Assembly: GCA_035255045.1 (NCBI GenBank) | Contig: DATFAA010000034.1 | Coordinates: forward strand, 1 to 64,000 | Origin: JAGTRP01 sp035255045 | Lineage (GTDB): Bacteria; Pseudomonadota; Gammaproteobacteria; Burkholderiales; Rhodocyclaceae | Reading direction: 5' to 3' | Length of the DNA stretch: 64,000 nucleotides | Part shown: positions 16,308-23,479 of the stretch, one piece after another | Position numbering within the stretch: position 1 is the stretch's first letter | How the letters are laid out: the number at the start of each line of letters is the position of its first letter | Notes under the pieces: model-generated | The model's database searches: none | Told to the model about the DNA's origin: nothing | The model's input: the letters and a program-made list of their open reading frames with translations, nothing else | Program-made: the position numbers and the translations under genes

Positions 16308-17267
16308 CTATCGGGTGGCGGACGATACCCCATTGCGCCCGGGGCTTGAAGAGCCGGCGGCCGCGTGGAAGCTGGCGCAGGGATCACCGCGCCGGGAGCG
16401 GGGGGTGAACCAGATGAGATCGTGGATGCCCGGCGCCGCATCCGGGTAGCGGGCGGGATCGAGCAGATCGGGCTCCACTTCCACCAGCCCGACGGAAATC
16501 AGGCGCCTCTCCGGCGCCCGCTCCTTCAGGTAGAGGGGCACGCCGACGTCGGCCCGGGCATGGCTGCGGCCGATGGTGGCCACCGCGCCGCCTGGCTGGG
16601 CCAGGATGCGGTCGGCCATGGTGGCATCCTTGCTGCGCTGCACCGGGATGAGCTTGTCGATCATCGGCCCGTCTTCGCCGCAGTGGCCCTCCACCAGCAT
16701 CCGGCGCAGGGTGGCGTTCTGAACGGCGCTCCATTCCTGGTCGAGGGCCAGGCGCTGGACTTCGCCCGGGCCGAGGGCGTCCATGCCGCCGGCGGCGATG
16801 CCCCGGGCCCGGGGGCGGGACAGGTTGGCGGCGACGATAGGCAGCCGCTCCTTCACGGCCACCACCACCAAGGGCTTGTAGAGAGGCCATTCCCAGCCGC
16901 TGGCCATGTGGCCGGCCTGGGCGACGGCGGTGGACGGCACCCCGGGGCTGTTGGCGGCGTCGATGGCCCCCTGCCATTCGGTGTCGAACTGCTCCATGGC
17001 CAGGGCCGGCCGCTTGCCGCCGGCCACCAGCTTGCGCAGGAGGTAGGCCTGGACCTGGTGGTGGGCCGGGTTGTCGTGGGTTTCGCCCAGGAGGGCGATG
17101 TCGGCGGCGGCGACGCGGTCCTCCGCCTCGAGGGGGGAGATGAAGCGGCCCTGGGCCACGTCCCAGACCCTGCCGGCCAGGGGATGTTCGGTGAGGACGA
17201 GGCGCGGTGCGGCGCAGCCGGCCAGGAGAAGGAGTGCGGTCAGGCAGAGGGCGAGGCGCATGGGCAT
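16308..17267 (-). CDS. ChaN family lipoprotein
   Basis: The 319-residue protein has a lipobox LLAGC near residue 18 and a ChaN/Tiki-like (EreA/ChaN superfamily) domain: IALLGETHDNPAHHQVQ, ALAMEQFDTEWQGA, VATIGRSHARADVGVPLYL. ChaN of Campylobacter binds haem pairs at the outer membrane and takes part in iron uptake. The Glu-Thr-His and ME-F motifs are intact. The last about 25 residues (AAAGSSSPGRNG) look disordered. The start could also be the Met two codons in. Confidence 0.87.
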   Translation of the reverse strand: MPMRLALCLTALLLLAGCAAPRLVLTEHPLAGRVWDVAQGRFISPLEAEDRVAAADIALLGETHDNPAHHQVQAYLLRKLVAGGKRPALAMEQFDTEWQGAIDAANSPGVPSTAVAQAGHMASGWEWPLYKPLVVVAVKERLPIVAANLSRPRARGIAAGGMDALGPGEVQRLALDQEWSAVQNATLRRMLVEGHCGEDGPMIDKLIPVQRSKDATMADRILAQPGGAVATIGRSHARADVGVPLYLKERAPERRLISVGLVEVEPDLLDPARYPDAAPGIHDLIWFTPRSRRGDPCASFHAAAGSSSPGRNGVSSATR

Positions 17268-17342
17268 GGCGTCGGGCTGCCCTGGCTCGCCGGGGCCCGC
17301 ATCATCGGATTGATCGAGCCGCGATGATAACGTCTTGGACTG

Positions 17343-18626
17343 CTAAGGGCTGCCCTGCGAGCCCCGCACCGGGCCGGCCGCGCCCCGGGGACTGAGGCGG
17401 CTGGCAGCGTCGAAGTCGGAATTGGCCCGGGCGGTGTCGCCCTTGCGCCGCCAGGCCGCGCCCCGGTTGAAGTAGGCCAGGGCGTACTGGGGATTGAGGC
17501 GGATGGCGGCGTCGTAGTCGGCGATGGCCCGGTCCACGTCGCCCTTCTTGTCCCAGACGATGCCACGGTGGTAGTAGGCCAGGGGGCTGTCGGGGCTGAG
17601 GCGGATGGTGGCGTCGTAGTCGGTGATGGCCCGGTCCATGTCCCCCTTCTTCTCGAAGGCGATGCCCCGGTTGTAATAGGCGTCGGCGTAGCGGGGATTG
17701 GCCCGGATGGCGGCGTCGAAATCGACGATGGCCCGGTCGATGTTGCCCCGCTTGCCCAGGATGATGCCCCGGTTGGTGTAGGCCTCGGCGAAGCTGGCAT
17801 CGAGCCGGATGGCGGCGTCGTAGTCGGCCATGGCCCGGTCGAGGTCGTCCTTCTGGTCCCAGGTGATGCCCCGGTTGAAATAGGCCTGGGCATGCTGGGG
17901 ATCGAGCCGGATCACGGTGTCGAAGTCGGCGATGGCCTGGTCGAAGTCGCCCTTCTGGGCCCACACCACGCCGCGATTGAAGAAGGCATGGACGTCCTGG
18001 GGCCGCAGGCGCACCGACTGGTTGAAGTCGGCCAGGGCGAGGTCGAGGTCGCCCTTCTGGAGACGGGCGGTGCCGCGCAGGGTGTAGGCCTCGGCATCCT
18101 GGGGGTTGAGCTTGAGGGCGGCGTCGAAATCCGCCACCGCCCGCCCGAAGTCGCCCTTCTGCTGCCAGGTGAAGCCGCGCATGGAATAGGTGGCGGCATC
18201 CTCGGGATTGAGCTTGATGGCGCTGTCGAAATCGCTGATGGCCCGGTCCAGGTTGCCCAGTTGGGCCAGGGTCAGGCCCCGCAGGGAATACACCTGGGCG
18301 AAATTGGGGTTGAGCTTGAGGGCGGCGTCGAAATCGGCGATGGCCTGGTCCGGCGACTTATGGCGCGCCCACAGGCCCCGCAGCACCAGGGTGTTGGCGA
18401 GGACCCCCGGCGACAGCTCGCCCGAGTCGATGGCCCGGGTACAGTAGCCGACGGCCTGGGCGGAAAAGAAGATGGCGGCCGAATCGTCGGAATAGACATT
18501 TGCGAGGCCGCTGGAATGGCTGGCGGAAAGCTCGGCGCATTTCTCGGCATCGTCGTTGCCGTCCCCGCGGGCGGCGGCGCCCGACAGGGCAAGCACAGCC
18601 GCCAGCAACAAGTTTGCCGTTCTCAT
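17343..18626 (-). CDS. Secreted TPR-repeat protein (ten TPRs)
   Basis: The 427-residue protein has a signal peptide (MRTANLLLAAVLALSGAAA), a Cys-containing N-terminal segment, and then ten consecutive 34-residue tetratricopeptide repeats (about 80-420) of the form AYxNRGxxxxxKGDxDRAIxDFDxAIRLNP. TPR arrays bind proteins; a periplasmic scaffold is likely. The repeats are highly alike, suggesting recent internal duplication. The start at 18626 is chosen for the signal peptide; 16 further codons upstream lack support. Confidence 0.85.
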   Translation of the reverse strand: MRTANLLLAAVLALSGAAARGDGNDDAEKCAELSASHSSGLANVYSDDSAAIFFSAQAVGYCTRAIDSGELSPGVLANTLVLRGLWARHKSPDQAIADFDAALKLNPNFAQVYSLRGLTLAQLGNLDRAISDFDSAIKLNPEDAATYSMRGFTWQQKGDFGRAVADFDAALKLNPQDAEAYTLRGTARLQKGDLDLALADFNQSVRLRPQDVHAFFNRGVVWAQKGDFDQAIADFDTVIRLDPQHAQAYFNRGITWDQKDDLDRAMADYDAAIRLDASFAEAYTNRGIILGKRGNIDRAIVDFDAAIRANPRYADAYYNRGIAFEKKGDMDRAITDYDATIRLSPDSPLAYYHRGIVWDKKGDVDRAIADYDAAIRLNPQYALAYFNRGAAWRRKGDTARANSDFDAASRLSPRGAAGPVRGSQGSP

Positions 18627-18936
18627 GGCGGCTCCTGATTGGCAAAGAATCGCGGTCTGGACATGCTGGACCAAGGTTGGATCGGATCCCGTCCCCCTCC
18701 CGACCCGGCGGCAGGGCGACGAAAATTCCCTGTTCAGACCGGAGCCGCCGGCCTCGGTTCAGGAATTTCCGGTGCCGGCAGGCGCCGGATACAGCCTTGC
18801 CGGGCCGCAAGGTAGGTTGAAAATTACCGCCCAGGGAGTAGGGTTAATATTAATGCGTCATCGGAGACCCGGGGACGGCACGGCGATCCCGGCGGCGACG
18901 GTGGCCGGATGCGGACGACTCTAGGAGGGCATCGAC
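18627..18936. other. Divergent intergenic region (310 bp)
   Basis: No gene is visible between the TPR gene and the response regulator. The distinct element is an A/T palindrome TTAATATTAA at 18844-18853 running into TTAATGCG, about 85 bases before the response regulator. This may hold promoter or operator elements for either gene, but no clear -35/-10 pair was found. Confidence 0.4.
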
Positions 18937-19332
18937 ATGCTACGGGAAAGCGGAACGCAGGCTTCGGGACGGCGGCGGGTACTGGTGGTGGATGGCAGCA
19001 TGGTCGGCCGCATGCTGGCGGCCATGATGCTCGCCGAGCGGGACTTCGAGGTGGTCGAGGCGGGGGATGCCGAGTCCGCCCTGGACCGCCTGCAGGCGGA
19101 AAGCTTCGATCTGGTCCTCCTCGACGCCGGCCTGCCGGGCATGCCCGGCACCGCCCTGTGCCAGAAGGTCCGCCACGAACTGGGCATGGTCGACCTGCCC
19201 ATCATCGGCTACACGGCCCGGGGTGACGTCACCAGCCTCGCCCGCATGCGGATGGCCGGCTTCAACGACTTCCTCATCAAGCCGGTGAGCACCGGGGCCC
19301 TGGACCTGGCCTTGAGCAACGCCCTGGCCTGA
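18937..19332 (+). CDS. Single-domain response regulator (CheY-like)
   Basis: The 131-residue protein is a stand-alone receiver. It has the phospho-acceptor Asp in DLVLLDAGLPGMPG, the switch Thr in IIGYTARG and the conserved Lys in FLIKPVS. The acidic pocket reads VVDG: one of the two usual acidic residues (CheY Asp13 position) is Gly, which should weaken magnesium binding. With no output domain it must act by protein contact or as a phosphate shuttle. The ATG is preceded by AGGAGGGC. The rlmN-like gene follows in the same direction. Confidence 0.88.
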   Translation: MLRESGTQASGRRRVLVVDGSMVGRMLAAMMLAERDFEVVEAGDAESALDRLQAESFDLVLLDAGLPGMPGTALCQKVRHELGMVDLPIIGYTARGDVTSLARMRMAGFNDFLIKPVSTGALDLALSNALA

Positions 19333-19381
19333 CCGGCGGCCTGTTCGGCGGGGGCGGGCGGTGCTAGCATTCGCCCCCTCC

Positions 19382-20401
19382 ATGCGTATCGAACACATCC
19401 GCCAGCGCCTGCGGGCCCTGGGCGCCAAGACCTGCCACGAAGAGCGCATCCTGCGGGCCTGGACCCAGGCCCGGCCCCTGGATAGCGGCGCCCGCCGCAG
19501 CCGGCCCGAGGATTTCCTGCCCCTGCCTTTGCGGGAGGCCCTGCCGGCCCTGGCCGCCGACCTCAGTGGCCTGGCCCGCGTCTCCTCCGAGCATCCCGGC
19601 GAGGACGGTTCCGCCCGCCTGCTGGTGGCCCTGGCCGATGGCCAGACGGTGGAAAGCGTGCTCCTGCCCCGGGACGGCCTCTGCGTCTCCACCCAGGTGG
19701 GCTGCGCCGTCGGCTGCGTCTTCTGCATGACCGGCAAGGACGGCCTCCTGCGCCAGCTGGGGAGCGCCGAGATCGTCGCCCAGGTGGTCCTGGCCCGGGC
19801 CCGGCGCATCGTCAAGAAGGTGGTGTTCATGGGCATGGGGGAGCCGGCCCACAACCTGGACAACGTCCTCGAAGCCATCGACCTCCTCGGCACCGCCGGG
19901 GCCATCGGCCACAAGAACCTGGTGTTCTCCACCGTCGGCGACCGGCGGGTGTTCGAGCGCCTGCCCCGGGGCCCGGTGAAGCCCGCCCTGGCCCTCTCCC
20001 TCCACACCACCCGGGCCGACCTGCGGGTCCGGCTGCTGCCCAAGGCGCCCCCCATCGATCCGGCGGAACTGGTGGACCTGGCCGAGGCGTACGCCCGGGC
20101 CACGGGCTACCCGGTCCAGTACCAATGGACCCTGCTGGAAGGGATCAACGACGGCCCCGAGGAAGTGGACGGCATCGTCCGGCTCCTCACCGGCAAGTAC
20201 GCCATCATGAACATGATCCCCTACAACGCGGTGGACGGCACCGGCTTCAGCCGCCCGGCGGCGGAGCGGGCCGACGCCCTGGCCCGGGAGCTGCACCGGC
20301 GGGGCATCCTCACCAAGCTGCGCAATTCGGCCGGGCAGGACATCGACGGCGGCTGCGGCCAGCTGCGGGCCCGCTCCCTGGTCGCCTCCCGGCCCGGCTG
20401 A
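19382..20401 (+). CDS. RlmN-family radical SAM RNA methyltransferase
   Basis: The 339-residue protein has the RlmN/Cfr architecture. The radical SAM cluster motif CAVGCVFC sits after STQVG; VFMGMGEPAHNLDNV, FSTVGD, LALSLHTT and the methyl-carrying Cys region DIDGGCGQL follow. RlmN methylates A2503 of 23S rRNA and A37 of tRNAs. This copy is shorter and more divergent than typical betaproteobacterial RlmN (about 370-380) and has no ndk/hisS/pilF neighbours, so it may be a paralogue. Start 19382 (MRIEHIRQRL) is preferred over 19361. Confidence 0.85.
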   Translation: MRIEHIRQRLRALGAKTCHEERILRAWTQARPLDSGARRSRPEDFLPLPLREALPALAADLSGLARVSSEHPGEDGSARLLVALADGQTVESVLLPRDGLCVSTQVGCAVGCVFCMTGKDGLLRQLGSAEIVAQVVLARARRIVKKVVFMGMGEPAHNLDNVLEAIDLLGTAGAIGHKNLVFSTVGDRRVFERLPRGPVKPALALSLHTTRADLRVRLLPKAPPIDPAELVDLAEAYARATGYPVQYQWTLLEGINDGPEEVDGIVRLLTGKYAIMNMIPYNAVDGTGFSRPAAERADALARELHRRGILTKLRNSAGQDIDGGCGQLRARSLVASRPG

Positions 20402-20407
20402 TCTAGG

Positions 20408-20452
20408 TTAATGCGGCATGATGCCGCAGCGGCTATAGTTCGCTGGCATTAA
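20408..20452. repeat. Nested palindromes before the PAS histidine kinase
   Basis: TGCGGCA-TGA-TGCCGCA (20412-20428) is a perfect hairpin just after the rlmN-like stop. It lies inside a larger inverted repeat TTAATGC (20408-20414) / GCATTAA (20446-20452). No T-run follows, so a regulatory site is as likely as a terminator. Confidence 0.5.
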
Positions 20453-20541
20453 TCGGATGTGGACAGCCTGCCGGCCGCGGCGCTGCGGTGCGGCGGGCTT
20501 CCGGACGGCGTCCTGGAAAAGAAAATTCGCGGGGGATATCG

Positions 20542-22332
20542 TTGCTTTCCTTGATTCGGCGCCAGCGGTCCACGCTGGTCGCCCGCCGCCCGGGCATGGC
20601 AGGGCTGTTCGCCGCGGCCGCGATCGCCGGGATCGTGGCCGGTGCCATCTTCTTCCATGAAATGTTCCAGGGGGTCGTGGCCGTCGCCGTGCTCGCCGTC
20701 GCCCTGTTCCTCCTCGGAGGGGGGGCCATGGCCTGGCTTCTCGCCCGGCGGTTCAGCGACCTGCAGCGGGACCGGCGGGAGGCGATGGAGGACCTGCGGC
20801 AAAGCCAGCTGCTGCTCCAGCAGGGAGTGCGCATCGCCCGCCTCGGCACCTGGTCCATGGCCTTGAACGACATCCACGACTTCAGCCGCAATCCCCTCAC
20901 CTGGTCCACCGAAATGTACCGGCTGCTGGGCTACACGCCGGCGACCGTTCCCGTCCCCAGCGCCGCGGCCTTCTTCGCCCGTGTCCATCCCGACGACCTC
21001 CGGCCCCTCATGGGAGCCGCCCAGCGGGCACTGGAGGATGGGCGCCCCTGGCACCAGGAATACCGCCTCATCCGGCCCGACGGCAAGGAGCGGGTCATCC
21101 AGGAATCCGGCGAAGTCATCTTCGACCCCGCCGGCAGGCCCATCGCCATGGTCGGCGCCCAGCAGGACATCACGGCCCGCAAGCTGGTGGAGCGGCGGCT
21201 GATGGAAAGCGAAAGCCTGTTCCGAGCGACCTTCGAGCAGGCCGGGGTCGGCGTCTGCCACGCCGGCGTCGACGGGCACTTCCTGCGGGTCAACGACAAG
21301 TATTGCGCCATCCTGGGCTATGGTCGGGACGAGTTGCTGAGCCTGCGATTCCAGGACATCACCTACCCGGAGGATGTCGGCACTAACCTGGAAGGCCGGG
21401 CCCGGCTCATGGCCGGCGCGGTCAAGAGCTTCGGCATGGAGAAGCGCTACGTCCGCAAGGACGGCGCGGTGGTGTGGACCAACCTCTCCATCGCCCTGGT
21501 CCGCAAGCCCTCCGGCGAGCCCGACTACTTCCTGTCGGTGATCGAGGACATCCAGCAGCGCAAGCAAGCGGAGCAGGCCCTGGCCCAGGAGCGGGAGGCC
21601 CGCCACGCCATCCTGGAGCAGCAGGTGGAGAAGCGGACGGCCGAGCTGCAGGCCGCCAACCGCCAGCTGGAGGGCTTCGTCTACGCCTCCTCCCACGACC
21701 TCAAGGGTCCCCTGGGCCGCATCAACAGCTTCAGCACCCTGCTGGAACGGAAGTACCGCGACCGGCTGGAGGGCGACGGCCTGGTCTTCCTCGACTTCAT
21801 CCGGGACAACTCGACCCGCCTCACCCGGCTCATCGACGACCTCCTGCACCATGCCCAGATCGACCAGCAGGTAGCGGAACTGGAGCCGGTGGACGTGCAG
21901 GCGGCGGTCAAGGCGGCCCTCCAGGCCAGCGCCGAGGACATCCGGGAACGCGGCGTCACCCTCCGGGTGGACCTGCCGGCGGCCCGGGTCCTGGCCGATC
22001 CCTGGGGCCTCTCCCAGGTGCTCCATAACCTCCTGGAAAATGCCCTCAAGTACTCGACGGCGATGGTCGGGCCGGCCATCGAGATCGGCGGCGCCGAGAG
22101 CGCCGGGCGCTTCCGCCTGTGGGTACGGGACAACGGCATCGGCTTCGACATGGCCTACCACGACAAGATCTTCGAGATGTTCCGCCGTCTCCACACCTAT
22201 TCCGAATACGCCGGCAGCGGCGTCGGGCTGGCCCTGGTCAAGCGGGCCATGGAGAAGATGGGCGGCCGGGTCTGGGCCGAGAGCGAGCCCGGGCGGGGGG
22301 CCACCTTCTTCCTGGAATTCGACCCGGCCTGA
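20542..22332 (+). CDS. Membrane PAS-PAS sensor histidine kinase
   Basis: The 596-residue kinase has two N-terminal TM helices (about 20-70), two PAS domains (about 105-225 and 235-355, each ending in a PAC-type DITxRK motif), a coiled coil, a HisKA with the phospho-acceptor in SSHDLKGPLGRI, and an HATPase with NLLENALKY, DNGIGF and GSGVGLALV. This SHDLK/AHDL style is shared with phytochrome-like kinases. A TTG at 20542 with GGGGGA five bases upstream is a better start than the GTG at 20488. No receiver is fused or adjacent downstream; the upstream single-domain regulator is one candidate partner. Confidence 0.88.
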   Translation: MLSLIRRQRSTLVARRPGMAGLFAAAAIAGIVAGAIFFHEMFQGVVAVAVLAVALFLLGGGAMAWLLARRFSDLQRDRREAMEDLRQSQLLLQQGVRIARLGTWSMALNDIHDFSRNPLTWSTEMYRLLGYTPATVPVPSAAAFFARVHPDDLRPLMGAAQRALEDGRPWHQEYRLIRPDGKERVIQESGEVIFDPAGRPIAMVGAQQDITARKLVERRLMESESLFRATFEQAGVGVCHAGVDGHFLRVNDKYCAILGYGRDELLSLRFQDITYPEDVGTNLEGRARLMAGAVKSFGMEKRYVRKDGAVVWTNLSIALVRKPSGEPDYFLSVIEDIQQRKQAEQALAQEREARHAILEQQVEKRTAELQAANRQLEGFVYASSHDLKGPLGRINSFSTLLERKYRDRLEGDGLVFLDFIRDNSTRLTRLIDDLLHHAQIDQQVAELEPVDVQAAVKAALQASAEDIRERGVTLRVDLPAARVLADPWGLSQVLHNLLENALKYSTAMVGPAIEIGGAESAGRFRLWVRDNGIGFDMAYHDKIFEMFRRLHTYSEYAGSGVGLALVKRAMEKMGGRVWAESEPGRGATFFLEFDPA

Positions 22333-22338
22333 CGACGT

Positions 22339-23478
22339 TCATACCTGGGTCTGGGTGACCGAGCGGCGGAAGCGCGCCAGGGCCAGGAGGAAGAAGACGG
22401 CGCCGATGCCGGCGATGGCCAGGAAGTCCCGCCAAACCACCTCCAGCCCAGCCCCCCGGTAGAGGATGCCCTGGGCCAGGCGGACGAAGTAGGTGGTGGG
22501 GGCGGCCAGCATGATGTCCTGGACTATGCCCGGCATGCTCTCCCGGGGGGTGATGCCGCCGGAGAGGAGCTGCAGGGGCAGGACGGTGAGGATGAAGAGC
22601 AGCCCGAACTGGGGCATGGAGCGGGCGATGGTGCCCAGGAAGATGCCCATGGAGGCGGCGGAGAAAAGGTAGATCGAGGCGCCGCCCAGGAAGAGGGGAA
22701 TGGAGCCGGCGATGGGCACCTCCAGCACCCCCCGCACGACGGCCAGCAGGGCCACCGTGACGCCGATCAGCACCATCAGGCCGTTGGCCCAGATCTTGGC
22801 CATCATGATCTGGAAGGGAGACAGGGGCATGACCAGCAGGTGCTCCAGGGTGCCGTGCTCCCGCTCCCGGATGAAGGCGGCGCCCACCAGGATGATGGTC
22901 AACATGTTCACCATGTTGATCGCCTCCATGACCCCGCCGAACCAGTAGCCGATCAGGTTGGGGTTGTAGCGCACCCGGGTGGCGATGCGGATGGGCGCCT
23001 CGGCGCTGTCGCGCCGGCCGCTCAGGTACTCGTTGATCTCGGCCGCGAAGATGTTCTGGATGTAGCCGGCGCCGATGAAGGACTGGCCCATGATGGTGGC
23101 GTCGATATTGACCTGGATGGCCGGCCGCCGGCCGGCGGCGAGGTCGCGCTGGAAGCCGGCGGGGATGACGATGCCGAAGGTGATGCGCCCCTGGTCCATG
23201 GCGGGATCCAGATCCTTGAGGGCGATGCGTTCGGCCGGCTTGAAGTAGGGCGGCGTCAGGGCGCCGGCGAGGCGCTCCGAGAGGGGCGAGCGGTCCTCGT
23301 CCACCACCGCCACCGGGGCGTTCCTCAGCTCCTGGGAGACGCCCTTGGCCGAGGTATAGATGGCCCCGGTGAAGGCCCAGACGATGAACACCAGCAGCAC
23401 CTTGTCGGCCCACAGGCTGCGCAGCTCCTTGCGGCCCAGTTCGAGGATCTTGGCGAGGGTGCCGTTGCCGATGGCCAT
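22339..23478 (-). CDS. yhhJ: ABC-2 type exporter permease, YhhJ-like
   Basis: The 379-residue permease has one N-terminal TM, a large extracytoplasmic domain (PVAVVDEDRSPLSERLAGAL) and five C-terminal TM helices. The family motif EREHGTLEHLLVMPLSPFQIMMAKI lies around residues 205-230, and LLSGGITPRESMPG follows. It is the last gene of a yhiI-rbbA-yhhJ operon, one base after rbbA. With RbbA it forms a drug or large-molecule exporter energised by ATP. Confidence 0.9.
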   Translation of the reverse strand: MAIGNGTLAKILELGRKELRSLWADKVLLVFIVWAFTGAIYTSAKGVSQELRNAPVAVVDEDRSPLSERLAGALTPPYFKPAERIALKDLDPAMDQGRITFGIVIPAGFQRDLAAGRRPAIQVNIDATIMGQSFIGAGYIQNIFAAEINEYLSGRRDSAEAPIRIATRVRYNPNLIGYWFGGVMEAINMVNMLTIILVGAAFIREREHGTLEHLLVMPLSPFQIMMAKIWANGLMVLIGVTVALLAVVRGVLEVPIAGSIPLFLGGASIYLFSAASMGIFLGTIARSMPQFGLLFILTVLPLQLLSGGITPRESMPGIVQDIMLAAPTTYFVRLAQGILYRGAGLEVVWRDFLAIAGIGAVFFLLALARFRRSVTQTQV

Positions 23479-23479
23479 C

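Noticed and set aside
17343..18626. TPR repeat DNA considered as a possible tandem-repeat or CRISPR-like array
   Set aside because: The periodicity is 102 bp and codes for TPR helices in frame; there are no unique spacers.
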